This document shows positions 25,961 to 34,363 of a stretch of 64,000 nucleotides of DNA, one piece after another. The DNA lies in the NCBI RefSeq assembly GCF_024171785.1, contig NZ_JAMTCK010000004.1, positions 124,001 through 188,000 of the forward strand, in the 5' to 3' direction. The DNA comes from Goodfellowiella coeruleoviolacea. GTDB lineage: Bacteria > Actinomycetota > Actinomycetes > Mycobacteriales > Pseudonocardiaceae. Made by a program: the position numbers and the translations under genes. The notes beneath the pieces were generated by a model that saw only the letters and a program-made list of their open reading frames with translations, did not search any database and was not told the DNA's origin. The number at the start of each line of letters is the position of its first letter. The first letter of the stretch is position 1.

Positions 25961-26146
25961 GTGCGCGACCACCACGAGGCGTCCGAGATCAGCCCGGTGC
26001 CCGCGCCCGGCCCGGACGCGGTTCCGGCCGAGCTGTTCCGCGGCATCCACGCGATGCCCCCGGCCGGCCAGCAGGCCCGCGACGTCGCGGCCGTCGGGAT
26101 CGCGCCCCCGAACTCCGGCCGCGGCGACAATGGGGACCATGCTTGA
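25961..26146 (+). pseudogene. Possible N-terminal remnant of a VOC-family gene
   Basis: In the 304-base gap before the MerR gene one frame reads codon-biased sequence including VPAELFRGIHAMPPAGQQARDVAAV. This resembles the start of actinobacterial VOC proteins (PAELFRG-YGMP- followed by a strand) but loses the resemblance after ~25 residues and stops inside the MerR start. VOC genes often sit beside TipA-like MerR genes, which supports a relic. It may also be chance. Confidence 0.25.
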
Positions 26147-26942
26147 CTGCACTGACGCCGATGGCCTGACCGTCGGTCAGGTCTCGGCGCGGCTGGGCGT
26201 GACGGTCCGCGCGTTGCACCACTGGGACGAGATCGGGCTGGCGCGACCGTCGCTGCGCACGGCTGCCGGGTACCGGCTCTACACCGCTGGTGATCTGGAA
26301 CGCCTGCACCGCGTCGTCGTCTACCGCGAGCTGGGTCTCGCCCTGGACCGGATCCAGTCCATCCTGGACGAGTCGACCGCGGACGTGCTCGGCGCGTTGC
26401 GCGCGCAGCGCACCCAGGTCGCCGAACGGCTCGAACGCCTCCAGCAGCTCGGCGCCGGACTGGACCGGATGATCGACGCCCACGAGCGCGGCCTGCTGCT
26501 GAGCGCCGAGCAGCAGGCCGCGATCTTCGGTCCACAGTGGAACCCGGACCGGCACGCCCAGGCCAGGCAGCGCTACGGCGGCACGACGCAGTGGCAGCAG
26601 TACGCCGAACGCTCGGCCGCGCGCGGCCCGGAGGAGTGGCAGGCCGTCGCCGACGCCGTGGCCGACCTGGAGCGCGCCCTGGCGGACGCGGTGGACGCCG
26701 GCGTCACCCCCGGTAGCCCGGAGGCCAACCAACTCGTCGAGCGGCACCGCGAGGTCTTCGCGTCGTACTTTCCCCTCAGCAGGCAGATGCAGGTCTGCCT
26801 CGGCCGCACGTTCGAGGCCGATCCGGGATTCGCCGCCCACTACGACGGCATCCGCGCCGGCCTCGCCACGTGGCTCCGGCAGAGCATCGACGCCAGTGCC
26901 CGTGCCCACGGCATCGACCCGGACACCGCGACCTGGCAGTAG
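26139..26942 (+). CDS. MerR family regulator with TipAS drug-sensing domain
   Basis: A 267-residue TipAL-like regulator. Residues ~9-75 are the MerR winged helix (LTVGQVSARLGVTVRALHHWDEIGLARPSLRTAAGYRLYTAGDLERL). A coiled-coil dimerisation helix follows to about residue 125. The C-terminal TipAS domain (QWNPDRHAQARQRYGGTTQW, LERHREVFASYFPL-like segment, YDGIRAGLATWLRQSI) traps thiopeptide-like drugs in Streptomyces TipA. ATG at 26139 has GGGGA upstream; ATG at 26130 would add three residues. No clear target gene is adjacent. It is convergent with a second MerR gene, with a 10-base gap. Confidence 0.88.
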   Translation: MLDCTDADGLTVGQVSARLGVTVRALHHWDEIGLARPSLRTAAGYRLYTAGDLERLHRVVVYRELGLALDRIQSILDESTADVLGALRAQRTQVAERLERLQQLGAGLDRMIDAHERGLLLSAEQQAAIFGPQWNPDRHAQARQRYGGTTQWQQYAERSAARGPEEWQAVADAVADLERALADAVDAGVTPGSPEANQLVERHREVFASYFPLSRQMQVCLGRTFEADPGFAAHYDGIRAGLATWLRQSIDASARAHGIDPDTATWQ

Positions 26943-26952
26943 CGCCGGGCGA

Positions 26953-27852
26953 TCACGGCTGGGCCAGCGGCACGGCGATCTCCACGCCCACGGGCTGGCC
27001 GTCCTCCAGCAGGCCGATCTGGCGCAGCCGGGACAGGTCGAGGTCCACCCCGCGCTCGTCGGCGGTGGCGAGCAGGGCGAGCACCGCGGGGTGCACCGCG
27101 CCCGGCACGGTGGGGATCGGCTGGTCGTGGCGCCAGCGCACGGCCAGCTCGGGGCCGGCCGGCAGCTGCCCCACCACCACCCTCCAGCCCGGCACCGACC
27201 AGTCCGCCGGCAGCGGGCGGGCGACCGGCCAGCAGCACAGCAGCTCGACGGCGTCCTCCCCGGCGCCCGCGTCCGAGTCCGCGGCCCGCATCGACGACCA
27301 GAACGGCCCGACCGGCGGGTTGCCCTCGGCCGTCAGCGCCTGCCACAGCACGGCGAACGCCTGGTTGGCGCGGTCGGTGTCCGGGTCATCGCTGTGCGTG
27401 CCGGCGCTGCCAGCGCTGTCGGTACCAGCGCCGTCACTGCCGGTGCTGTCGGTGTCCAGCACCGGCAGCACCACACCCGCCCACGGCCGCGCCTCGGTCC
27501 GCCGCTCGACGACCGGCCAGCCGGACCGCCACCGCTCCGCCGCGAACAGCGCCTCGGCCGCGGCCAGTGCCGCGTCCTGGCGTTCCCGCTGGGCGGCGAG
27601 CCGGGCGCGGTGCGCGGCGAGCAGGGCGCCCGCCCGGTGCTCGTCGGCCAGTGCCGCCGCCGCGTCGGCCAGGCTGACGTCGGCGTCGCGCAGCGCCTTG
27701 AGCCGGACGCCGTCGACCAGCTGGGCGCCGCTGTAGCGGCGGTAGCGCGACCACGTGTCGACCTCGGCCGGGGTCAGCACCCCCTGGTCGGCGTACAGCC
27801 GCAGCGCCTTCACGCTCAGTCCGGTCAGCTGCGCGAACTCCCCGATGCTCAT
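26953..27852 (-). CDS. MerR family transcriptional regulator with large effector domain
   Basis: A 299-residue regulator. Residues 1-70 are a MerR helix-turn-helix (MSIGEFAQLTGLSVKALRLYADQGVLTPAEVDTWSRYRRYSGAQL), then a coiled coil rich in Ala/Glu/Arg. A ~50-residue Ser/Asp/Gly-rich linker (around 130-180) precedes a C-terminal domain of GyrI-like appearance that I cannot assign firmly. ATG at 27852 is chosen because a MerR-type palindrome covers the alternative GTG at 27873. The gene is probably autoregulated and nearly leaderless. Confidence 0.85.
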   Translation of the reverse strand: MSIGEFAQLTGLSVKALRLYADQGVLTPAEVDTWSRYRRYSGAQLVDGVRLKALRDADVSLADAAAALADEHRAGALLAAHRARLAAQRERQDAALAAAEALFAAERWRSGWPVVERRTEARPWAGVVLPVLDTDSTGSDGAGTDSAGSAGTHSDDPDTDRANQAFAVLWQALTAEGNPPVGPFWSSMRAADSDAGAGEDAVELLCCWPVARPLPADWSVPGWRVVVGQLPAGPELAVRWRHDQPIPTVPGAVHPAVLALLATADERGVDLDLSRLRQIGLLEDGQPVGVEIAVPLAQP

Positions 27853-27872
27853 CACGCGGTCCAGTGTGGGCA

Positions 27873-27887
27873 CTCCCCCAGGGGGAG
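27873..27887. promoter_or_regulatory. MerR-type operator
   Basis: CTCCCCC-A-GGGGGAG, perfect 7-base arms around one base, set 21 bases before the MerR ATG. CTCCCC/GGGGAG dyads are typical promoter-spacer sites of actinobacterial MerR regulators. Confidence 0.65.
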
Positions 27888-27950
27888 AGTCCAGTCGGCC
27901 GCCCTGGGCTGTCCGGTGTGGACGGTGGCGGCCGGTCAGCCGCCGACGAC

Positions 27951-28434
27951 ATCAGCGTGGTGGTGTGGATCCCGGTGCTCACCATCCTGGTCACCCTGCT
28001 GTTCGCCTTCGCCGCCGCCGGCAGCCTCGGTGAACTGGGGCTGGTGGACCAGCTCACCGCCGTCATGGGCGGACTGGACGCGCCGCCGTGGCTGGTCGCG
28101 GTCATCGTGGGGCTGCCGCTGGTCGTCATCGCCGCGCCGCTGACCGGGACGGCCACCATCGCCGCGGTCGGCGGGGTCGCGTTCAGCGCGCTCACCGCGG
28201 CCGGCGCGCCCCCGGCCCCCGGCCGCCACCGCCACCGCCACCGCCACCGCGAGCATGATCTTCGCCTCGACCGAGGGCGCGTCCCCGCCCGGCACGGCGC
28301 CGATCTACCTCGCCAGCGGCATCGCCGGGGTCGACCCGGCACGCACCGTCGTCCGGCTGATCCTCTGGTTCGTGGCGCCCATCCTGGTCATCGGGGTGCT
28401 GGTGGCCACCGGGCTGCTGCCGCTGTTCGTCTGA
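27951..28434 (+). pseudogene. TRAP transporter large permease fragment, truncated and frameshifted
   Basis: Two adjoining frames together give the C-terminal ~160 residues of a DctM-like TRAP large permease: membrane segments ISVVVWIPVLTILVTLLFAF and AVIVGLPLVVIAAPLTGTATIAA, then FASTEGASPPGTAPIYLASG and a last helix LILWFVAPILVIGVLVATGL ending at TGA 28432-28434. The frame changes near 28205-28224, in C-runs just before a 4x GCCACC repeat. The N-terminal two thirds and any start are missing; upstream is the MerR promoter. The family call rests on segment likeness; another multi-helix carrier is possible. Clearly not functional as is. Confidence 0.55.
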
Positions 28435-28570
28435 TGTGGACACTGATGGAACGGAACGCCGTGCGCACCGAGTCCTACCTGTTCCGCTGGGACACCAGCG
28501 GCGGTGACTGACCGGCCAGCGGACCCGGTGACCGGACGCGCCGGGCGGACCCGGCGCGCCCCACCGCGGT

Positions 28571-29542
28571 TCAGCCCAGCGAGTCCAGGGCCAGCGGGGC
28601 GCTGTCCCGCCACTGGGCCACCACGGGTTCGAGCATCGGCCCCAGCTCCGGCATCAACGGGACCAGGGCCAGGGCACCGGTCGCCTGCAGGCGGCGCGCC
28701 CCGTCCATCACCCGCAGCAGCACCGGGTCCACCCGCCTGCCGCCGGCCCGCTCGTAGGCGGCCACGGCCGCGGCGCTGTCCACGCCGACGATCAGGTCCC
28801 ACTCCACCGGGCCCCGGGTGGTGTCCTCGAAGTCGCTGAACAGGTGGCCGGTCGCGGTGCGCAGCACGTTGTAGGCGGGCGCGTCACCGTGCAGTGCCTG
28901 CACACGGGCGTCGGGGAAGTACCGGGGCAGGTCGGCCAGCAGCGTCTCCAGCACCGCGTGCTCCTGCTGGGCGCGGTCCAGGTCCGCGGTGCTCAGCGGG
29001 GAGTGCGGCTGCCGGGTCAGCTCGGCCAGCGACCGGCCCAGCTCCGGCCCGACCGGGGACAGCACGGGCAGCTCACCGGGGTAGTCGGCGAGCAGGTCGT
29101 GCAGGTGCGCCACCCACCCGGTCTGCTCGACGAAGCGGTCCATGACCCGCGCCATGTCGCCGGCGGCGACCAGCTCGGACATGGGCTCGGTCTCGCTGAC
29201 GAACTCCCAGAACGTCAGCGACTTCCCCTCGATCGCCACGGGCTGGTCCGGCACCAGCGGACTCGGCCGGACAACCGGCGCGCCCCGGTCGGCCAGCCAG
29301 CCGGTGACGGCCAGCTCACGGCGTTGCTTGGCGGCCTGCTCCTCGACCGAGGCCAGGCTCAGCGATGGCACCCGCACCACCACCGGGTCGGGCGCGAGGT
29401 GCACGAGCACGTTGAACACGTCGTGCAGCACGCGCGGCTCGGTCGCCCGCAGCCCCACCTGGCGGCCGGCCTCGGTGGCCAGGCGCACGGCGTGCGCGGC
29501 GCGGTCACTGACGGTGTTGTCGGAAGGGTCCGGATTGGTCAC
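28571..29542 (-). CDS. Aminoglycoside phosphotransferase-fold kinase
   Basis: A 323-residue APH/choline-kinase-fold protein. The catalytic loop is ALHGDAPAYNVL (HGD with the downstream Asn). The metal motif is FSDFEDTTRGPVEWDL, i.e. DFE where most kinases have DFG or DW. The N-lobe has VVVRVPSLSLASVEEQAAKQRRELAVTGWL. Such enzymes phosphorylate aminoglycosides, macrolides, sugars or amino alcohols; with no resistance context the substrate is open. GTG at 29542 has only a weak AGGA upstream. It is divergent from lpdA; the gap 29543-29803 holds promoters and no gene. Confidence 0.82.
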   Translation of the reverse strand: MTNPDPSDNTVSDRAAHAVRLATEAGRQVGLRATEPRVLHDVFNVLVHLAPDPVVVRVPSLSLASVEEQAAKQRRELAVTGWLADRGAPVVRPSPLVPDQPVAIEGKSLTFWEFVSETEPMSELVAAGDMARVMDRFVEQTGWVAHLHDLLADYPGELPVLSPVGPELGRSLAELTRQPHSPLSTADLDRAQQEHAVLETLLADLPRYFPDARVQALHGDAPAYNVLRTATGHLFSDFEDTTRGPVEWDLIVGVDSAAAVAAYERAGGRRVDPVLLRVMDGARRLQATGALALVPLMPELGPMLEPVVAQWRDSAPLALDSLG

Positions 29543-29803
29543 CGGCGGGATCCTGCCGCACCCACCCCCTGCGGGCGAAAAGAATTCATCTGGCTCACAC
29601 CGGGCGTTCGCCCGGGCACCCCGCGTCGCCGCGGATCCCGCGCGGCCGTGCGCGCCGCACCGCGACCGCGGCGTCACCGCACGTGATGTCGATCTCGTCG
29701 CGCCACCCGACCCGACCCGCACGCCCGCCACGTGGGGGGATGTCCGCGCGCACGGGTGGGGCGGGCGCGGTGCGGTCGGATTGCGGCGCATAGGGTTCGG
29801 GGC

Positions 29804-31204
29804 ATGAGCACACACTTTGACGTCGTGGTCCTGGGCGCGGGTCCGGGTGGGTACGTCGCCGCGATCCGGTCGGCGCAGCTCGGGCTGAAGACGGCGATCG
29901 TCGAGGAGAAGTACTGGGGCGGGGTCTGCCTGAACGTCGGCTGCATCCCGTCCAAGGCGCTGCTGCGCAACGCCGAACTCGCCCACCTGTTCACCAGCGA
30001 GGCGAAGACCTTCGGCATCACCGTCAACGGCCAGGTCAGCTTCGACTACGGCGCCGCGTTCGCCCGCAGCCGCAAGGTCGCCGACGGCCGGGTCAAGGGC
30101 GTGCACTTCCTCATGAAGAAGAACGCCATCACCCAGTTCGAGGGGCGCGGCAGCTTCACCGACGCCAACACCCTGGTGGTGACCAAGGCGGACGGCACCA
30201 CCGAGACCGTCACGTTCAACCACTGCATCATCGCGGCCGGTGCCCAGCCGAGGCTGCTGCCCGGCACCGCGAAGAGCGAGCGGGTCGTCACCTACGAGGA
30301 GCAGATCCTCAGCGACCAGCTGCCGGAGAGCATCGTCATCGCGGGCGCCGGCGCCATCGGCGTGGAGTTCGCCTACGTGCTGCGCAACTACGGCGTCAAG
30401 GTGACGATCGTGGAGTTCCTCGACCGGATGGTGCCGCTGGAGGACGAGGAGGTGTCCGCCGAGCTGGCCAAGCGCTACAAGCGGCTGGGCATCGACGTGC
30501 TCACCTCCACCCGGGTGGAGTCCATCGACGACTCCGGCCCGAAGGTGCGCGTCACCGTGTCCAAGGACGGCCAGCAGCAGGTGCTGGAGGCCGACAAGGT
30601 GCTCCAGGCGATCGGGTTCCAGCCGCAGGTCACGGGCTACGGGCTGGAGAACACCGGGGTGGCGCTGACCGAGCGGGGCGCCATCGACGTGGACGGCCGG
30701 TGCCGCACCAGCGTGCCGCACATCTTCGCCATCGGTGACGTCACCGCCAAGCTCATGCTCGCGCACGCCGCCGAGTCGATGGGCATCGTGGCGGCCGAGA
30801 CGATCGCCGGCGCGGAGACCATGGAGCTGGACTACCGGATGATCCCGCGGGCCACCTACTGCCAGCCGCAGGTCGCCAGCTTCGGCTGGACCGAGGCGCA
30901 GGCGCGGGCCGAGGGCTTCGACGTGAAGGTGGCCAAGTTCCCGTTCACCGCCAACGGCAAGGCGCACGGCCTCGGTGACTCCGCGGGCTTCGTGAAGATC
31001 CTCAGCGACGCCAAGTACGGCGAGCTGCTGGGTGCCCACCTGATCGGCCCGGACGTCACCGAGCTGCTGCCCGAGCTGACCCTGGCCCAGCAGTGGGACC
31101 TGACCGTGCACGAGGTGGCGCGCAACGTGCACGCCCACCCCACCCTCGGCGAGGCCGTCAAGGAGGCCATCCACGGCCTGGCCGGCCACATGATCAACTT
31201 CTGA
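29804..31204 (+). CDS. lpdA: Dihydrolipoyl dehydrogenase
   Basis: A 466-residue FAD enzyme (E3) that reoxidises dihydrolipoamide in pyruvate, 2-oxoglutarate and branched-chain dehydrogenase complexes, with NAD+ as acceptor. The FAD motif is [20 protein letters not shown], the redox pair is [13 protein letters not shown], the NAD motif is [17 protein letters not shown], the second FAD contact is IFAIGDVT, and the dimer-interface His-Glu pair is [19 protein letters not shown]. All catalytic residues are intact. ATG at 29804 has no good Shine-Dalgarno, so it may be leaderless or start from a short leader. It stands alone without E1/E2 genes, common for the shared E3 of actinobacteria. Confidence 0.97.
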   Translation: MSTHFDVVVLGAGPGGYVAAIRSAQLGLKTAIVEEKYWGGVCLNVGCIPSKALLRNAELAHLFTSEAKTFGITVNGQVSFDYGAAFARSRKVADGRVKGVHFLMKKNAITQFEGRGSFTDANTLVVTKADGTTETVTFNHCIIAAGAQPRLLPGTAKSERVVTYEEQILSDQLPESIVIAGAGAIGVEFAYVLRNYGVKVTIVEFLDRMVPLEDEEVSAELAKRYKRLGIDVLTSTRVESIDDSGPKVRVTVSKDGQQQVLEADKVLQAIGFQPQVTGYGLENTGVALTERGAIDVDGRCRTSVPHIFAIGDVTAKLMLAHAAESMGIVAAETIAGAETMELDYRMIPRATYCQPQVASFGWTEAQARAEGFDVKVAKFPFTANGKAHGLGDSAGFVKILSDAKYGELLGAHLIGPDVTELLPELTLAQQWDLTVHEVARNVHAHPTLGEAVKEAIHGLAGHMINF

Positions 31205-31334
31205 GTCGCCGACCGGACCCGGTCACCGTTGCGCCGCCGGGGGCGCGGTGGACAGCGCGGGGTTTCCCGCCCGCTCCACCGACCGCCCCCGGCGCGGACC
31301 GGCTCGGCATCACCAGGCCGGCCGCACTCGGCTG

Positions 31335-31440
31335 GCCGGATCTTTCCTGGACTGGTTCTCACCGGGCCGGATCTTTCTGGGCCGGATCTCACCGGGCCGG
31401 ATCTTTCTGGACTGGTTCTTGCCGGGCCGGATCTCACCGG
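31335..31440. repeat. 15-bp minisatellite
   Basis: Seven near-identical 15-base units, variants of GCCGGATCTTTCTGG, GCCGGATCTCACCGG and ACTGGTTCTCACCGG; the first carries one extra base. In one plus-strand frame they read as five-residue units (GPDLS/GPDLT). The rest of the gap after lpdA (31205-31433) shows no gene. Confidence 0.85.
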
Positions 31441-31688
31441 GCCGGCGCGACGCCGTTCCGCCCGAGCCGGCGGACGGCCCGGCGGTGCCCGGTGGCCACC
31501 GGCGCCGGCGCCGACGCGGGCTCGGGGTCGCGGGCGGCCAGGTCGTGGCGGACGCGCTCCAGGTCCCGGTCGACCACCTGCGCGCTGCCCACCAACCGGT
31601 GGCCCAGGTCGGGGTGTTGGCGGTGGCTGCGGGCCAGCGCGTAGCCGACGAGTGCCACCAGCGGGATGAGGATCAGTGCGGACGTCAT
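31434..31688 (-). CDS. Small single-pass membrane protein, unknown function
   Basis: An 84-residue protein with one N-terminal membrane helix (MTSALILIPLVALVGYALA) and a basic cytoplasmic tail (RSHRQHPDLGHRLVGSAQVVDR, then Arg/Ala/Pro-rich). The stop lies at the edge of the 15-bp minisatellite, so its C-terminus may have been remodelled. ATG at 31688 has GGAAAC upstream. It is divergent from a GlxA/AraC regulator and shares its control region. I do not recognise a family. Codon positions are consistent with a real gene, but its small size keeps confidence moderate. Confidence 0.5.
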   Translation of the reverse strand: MTSALILIPLVALVGYALARSHRQHPDLGHRLVGSAQVVDRDLERVRHDLAARDPEPASAPAPVATGHRRAVRRLGRNGVAPAR

Positions 31689-31710
31689 GGCATGAAGTTT
31701 CCGCCGCACC

Positions 31711-31761
31711 AAATCCTGCCAACAGTGGCAGAGCTGACCGTCTACCACAAAATCCTGCCAA
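31711..31761. promoter_or_regulatory. Tandem direct repeats and dyad, likely GlxA/AraC operator
   Basis: AAATCCTGCCAA occurs at 31711-31722 and 31750-31761, 39 bases apart. The first copy extends into the dyad TGCCA-ACAG-TGGCA (31717-31730). Direct repeats in front of an AraC-type gene suit its tandem DNA-binding modules. It would control both the regulator and the divergent small membrane protein. Confidence 0.6.
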
Positions 31762-31783
31762 TCGGTGAGTTAGGCTGGCCGGC

Positions 31784-32761
31784 GTGCTGGAAACCGTGGC
31801 GGTGGTGCTCATCGACGGGGTCGCCCCGTTCGAGTTCGGCGTGGTCTGCGAGGTGTTCGGCATCGACCGCACCGAGGACGGCGTGCCCCCGTTCACCTTC
31901 CTGCCCTGCGCCGAACACCCGGGCCGGCCGGTGCGCACCAACGTCGGCCTGTCGCTGGTGCCCGAGCACGGCCTGGCCGCGCTGGCCGACGCCGACCTGA
32001 TCGCGGTGCCCGCGGCCGAACTGCGCGACGAGTACCCGCCCGCGGTGCTGGCCGCGCTGCGCCAGGCCGCCGAGCGCGGCGCCACCCTGCTGTCGGTGTG
32101 CAGCGGCGCGTTCCAACTCGGCGCGGCCGGCCTGCTGGACGGGCGGCGCTGCACCACCCACTGGCGGCACGCCGCCGAACTCGCCCGCCGCTTCCCCCGC
32201 GCCCGCGTCGACCCCGACGTGCTGTTCGTGGACGAGGGCGGCATCGTGACCAGCGCCGGCACCGCCGCCGGCATCGACGCGTGCCTGCACCTGGTGCGCC
32301 GGGAACTCGGCTCCGGCCCGGCCACCGCCATCGCCCGCCGCATGGTGGTGCCGCCGCAGCGCGACGGCGGCCAGCGCCAGTTCGTCGAACTGCCCGTGCC
32401 CGACTGCACCGCCGACAGCCTGCAACCCCTGCTCACCTGGATGCTGGACAACCTCGCCAGCGAGCACACCGTGGCCAGCCTGGCCCGAAGGGCACGCATG
32501 TCCGAACGCACCTTCGCCCGCCGGTTCGCCGCGGAAACCGGCACCACCCCGAACCGCTGGCTGTCCACCCAGCGCGTGCTGCACGCCCGTCGGCTGCTGG
32601 AGGACACCGACCTCGGCGTCGACGACATCGCCCACCGGTGCGGCTTCGGCACCGCCGCCCTGCTGCGCCACCACTTCCGCCGCCTGGTCGGCGTCACCCC
32701 GCACGACTACCGCCGCACCTTCGCCACCCGCCCCGCCACCACGCTGCTGGCCACGCCGTGA
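31784..32761 (+). CDS. GlxA family (DJ-1/PfpI plus AraC) transcriptional regulator
   Basis: A 325-residue regulator. Residues ~5-180 form a DJ-1/PfpI-like sensor: VAVVLIDGVAPFEFGVVCEVFG, then LLSVCSGAFQLGAAGLLDGRRCTTHW with the nucleophile-elbow cysteine retained. Residues ~215-310 are the AraC DNA-binding domain with two helix-turn-helix units (HTVASLARRARMSERTFARRF and DLGVDDIAHRCGFGTAALLRHHFRR). GTG at 31784 lies 22 bases after the repeat operator. Its stop overlaps the kinase start (GTGA), so the pair is co-expressed. The ligand is unknown. Confidence 0.9.
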   Translation: MLETVAVVLIDGVAPFEFGVVCEVFGIDRTEDGVPPFTFLPCAEHPGRPVRTNVGLSLVPEHGLAALADADLIAVPAAELRDEYPPAVLAALRQAAERGATLLSVCSGAFQLGAAGLLDGRRCTTHWRHAAELARRFPRARVDPDVLFVDEGGIVTSAGTAAGIDACLHLVRRELGSGPATAIARRMVVPPQRDGGQRQFVELPVPDCTADSLQPLLTWMLDNLASEHTVASLARRARMSERTFARRFAAETGTTPNRWLSTQRVLHARRLLEDTDLGVDDIAHRCGFGTAALLRHHFRRLVGVTPHDYRRTFATRPATTLLATP

Positions 32762-33531
32762 CCGGGTCGGTGGAGATCGCCGGGGGCTGGGACAGCGCGG
32801 CCAGCCTGGTGGACGGGCGGTGGATCGAGCGCCGGCCGCGCCGGCCGGAGGTGGCCGGGCGGCTGCTGCTGGAGACCCGGCTGATGCCGTGGCTGGCGCC
32901 GCGCCTGCCACTGGCCGTGCCCGTGCCTCGGGTGGTGCGCGAGGCGCCCCTGGTGGTCCGGCACGCGCTGGTGCCAGGACAGCCGCTGGCCGAGCCCACC
33001 GCCGAGCACGGGCGCCAGCTGGGCGAGTTCCTGCGCGCGCTGCACACCACCGACCCGGCCGGCGCGCTCGCCCTGGGCCTGCCCGGCGCCGGCCCGACCG
33101 CGCGGGAGCGCGCCGAGACCGTGGCGCGGTTCCGCGCGGACGTGCTGCCGCTGCTGCCGCCGGCGGCCCGCGCGCGTGCCCGCGACCTGCTGGCCGCCGT
33201 CACCGACCTGCCGGCCGACACCGTGGTGCACGGCGACCTCGGCCCCGAACACGTCCTCACCGGCAACGCCGGGCTGACCGGCGTGATCGACTTCTCCGAC
33301 GCCCACCTCGGCGACGCCGCCATCGACCTGGCCTGGGCACTGCACGGCACGCCACCCGCGTTCACCGCCGCCCTGGCCGAGGCCTACGGCGTCACGCCTC
33401 GGCTGCGCGAGCACGCCCTGCGCTGGCACCGGCTCGGCCCCTGGTACGAGGTGGTGCACGGGCTGGACACCGGCGACGCGGAGACCGTCCGGTCCGGTGT
33501 GGACGGTGTGCTGCGCCGACTGCCGCGCTGA
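32758..33531 (+). CDS. Phosphotransferase-family (APH-like) protein
   Basis: A 257-residue APH-fold kinase. Catalytic loop VVHGDLGPEHVL, metal-binding GVIDFSDAHLGDAAIDLAW, helix motif LGEFLRALHTTDPAGA. A DFS replaces the usual DW/DFG. Related proteins act on small hydroxyl or amino compounds or on drugs. GTG at 32758 overlaps the stop of the upstream GlxA-type regulator, and the two form an operon, suggesting the kinase acts on the ligand the regulator senses. The recurrent word TCCGGTGTGGAC occurs near its end (33493-33504). Confidence 0.82.
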   Translation: MTGSVEIAGGWDSAASLVDGRWIERRPRRPEVAGRLLLETRLMPWLAPRLPLAVPVPRVVREAPLVVRHALVPGQPLAEPTAEHGRQLGEFLRALHTTDPAGALALGLPGAGPTARERAETVARFRADVLPLLPPAARARARDLLAAVTDLPADTVVHGDLGPEHVLTGNAGLTGVIDFSDAHLGDAAIDLAWALHGTPPAFTAALAEAYGVTPRLREHALRWHRLGPWYEVVHGLDTGDAETVRSGVDGVLRRLPR

Positions 33532-33681
33532 CCGGCCCACCCGTGCCGGCTGGGCCGTCCGGTCGCGGGCGGCGCGCCGATCGGGGCAGCGGCGGGCCGG
33601 GCCCGGCCTGCACCGGGTTTAGCTCGATAACGGTTGGCGCAATGCCGGGACCGGCGAATCCGGCGAACCTAGCGTGTGCCC

Positions 33682-34350
33682 ATGCCCACTCCGCCGCTTC
33701 CGGCGGCCCCCGCGCCGCCCGCGCGAGGACGCCCGCACCGGGGCGCGCTCCGGCTGCTCACCGCCGTCCTGGCGATCCTGCTCGTCGGCGGCTGCGCCAC
33801 GCTGACCGAGGTGGCCGGCCTGAGCCGGCGGATCAGCGAAGCCGGCTACGGACAGGTCCAGGTCGAACACCGGCAGACCAACGGCACCGACCGCCTGATC
33901 GTCCAGGCGGTGACCCCGACCGGCGCCACCCAGGTGGACGGGGTCGACGCCGAGCGGATCGCCAGCCTGGTGTGGAACACCTATCCCCGCCGGATCGACG
34001 AACTGGTGGTCTACGTCAACGGACACACCGTGGTCGCCGCCGGCCGGGCGACCCTCGGCGCGCGCCTCGGACCGCGCAACCCCGAACTGGACCGGGAACC
34101 CGAGGAGTTCGGCACCATCGCCCTCGTCGTCGTCCTGGTCGTCGTGCTGGGCCTGCTGGCCGCCGGCGCGCTGGTCATCACCCTGCTCGTGCTGCGGCGG
34201 CGCCGGCGGGCCCGGGACCGGGCACTGGCCGCCCCGCCCTACCCGCCGGTGCCCTGGTACCCGCCGCCGACCGGCTACCAGGCGCCGACCGGCTACCAGG
34301 CGCCGCCCCCGGGCGGTCCGCCGAACCACCCCACCCACCCCCAGGGCTGA
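33682..34350 (+). CDS. Predicted lipoprotein with C-terminal membrane anchor, unknown function
   Basis: About 222 residues from ATG 33682 (GTG 33676 possible). A Pro/Arg-rich start is followed by the export segment LRLLTAVLAILLVGGCATL, whose LVGGC fits a lipobox. A soluble ~90-residue domain follows (VQVEHRQTNGTDRLIVQAV, RIDELVVYVNGHTVVAAGR). Then comes a strong second helix (IALVVVLVVVLGLLAAGALVITLLVL), a basic patch RRRRRARDRA and a cytoplasmic Pro/Tyr tail with a PTGYQAP repeat. The Tyr/Pro tail resembles those of some actinobacterial cell-envelope proteins. No Shine-Dalgarno; a TAGCGT close upstream suggests a leaderless message. Family not recognised. Confidence 0.7.
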   Translation: MPTPPLPAAPAPPARGRPHRGALRLLTAVLAILLVGGCATLTEVAGLSRRISEAGYGQVQVEHRQTNGTDRLIVQAVTPTGATQVDGVDAERIASLVWNTYPRRIDELVVYVNGHTVVAAGRATLGARLGPRNPELDREPEEFGTIALVVVLVVVLGLLAAGALVITLLVLRRRRRARDRALAAPPYPPVPWYPPPTGYQAPTGYQAPPPGGPPNHPTHPQG

Positions 34351-34363
34351 CCAGCCCGCCGGT

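Noticed and set aside
13797-26000. A biosynthetic gene cluster around the two methyltransferases, ABM-like and VOC proteins
   Set aside because: No core enzyme (PKS, NRPS, terpene or RiPP) is present; these genes sit in separate regulator-target pairs.
27864-28511. A continuous 215-residue membrane protein gene
   Set aside because: Its second half (RHRHRHRH and Arg-rich) is the wrong frame; the neighbouring frame continues the transporter likeness, so it is a frameshifted pseudogene.
31229-31669. Plus-strand frame reading pentapeptide-like repeats as a real gene
   Set aside because: No start signals, a random Arg/Pro-rich remainder, and the repeat is better explained as a 15-bp minisatellite; noted only as a finding.
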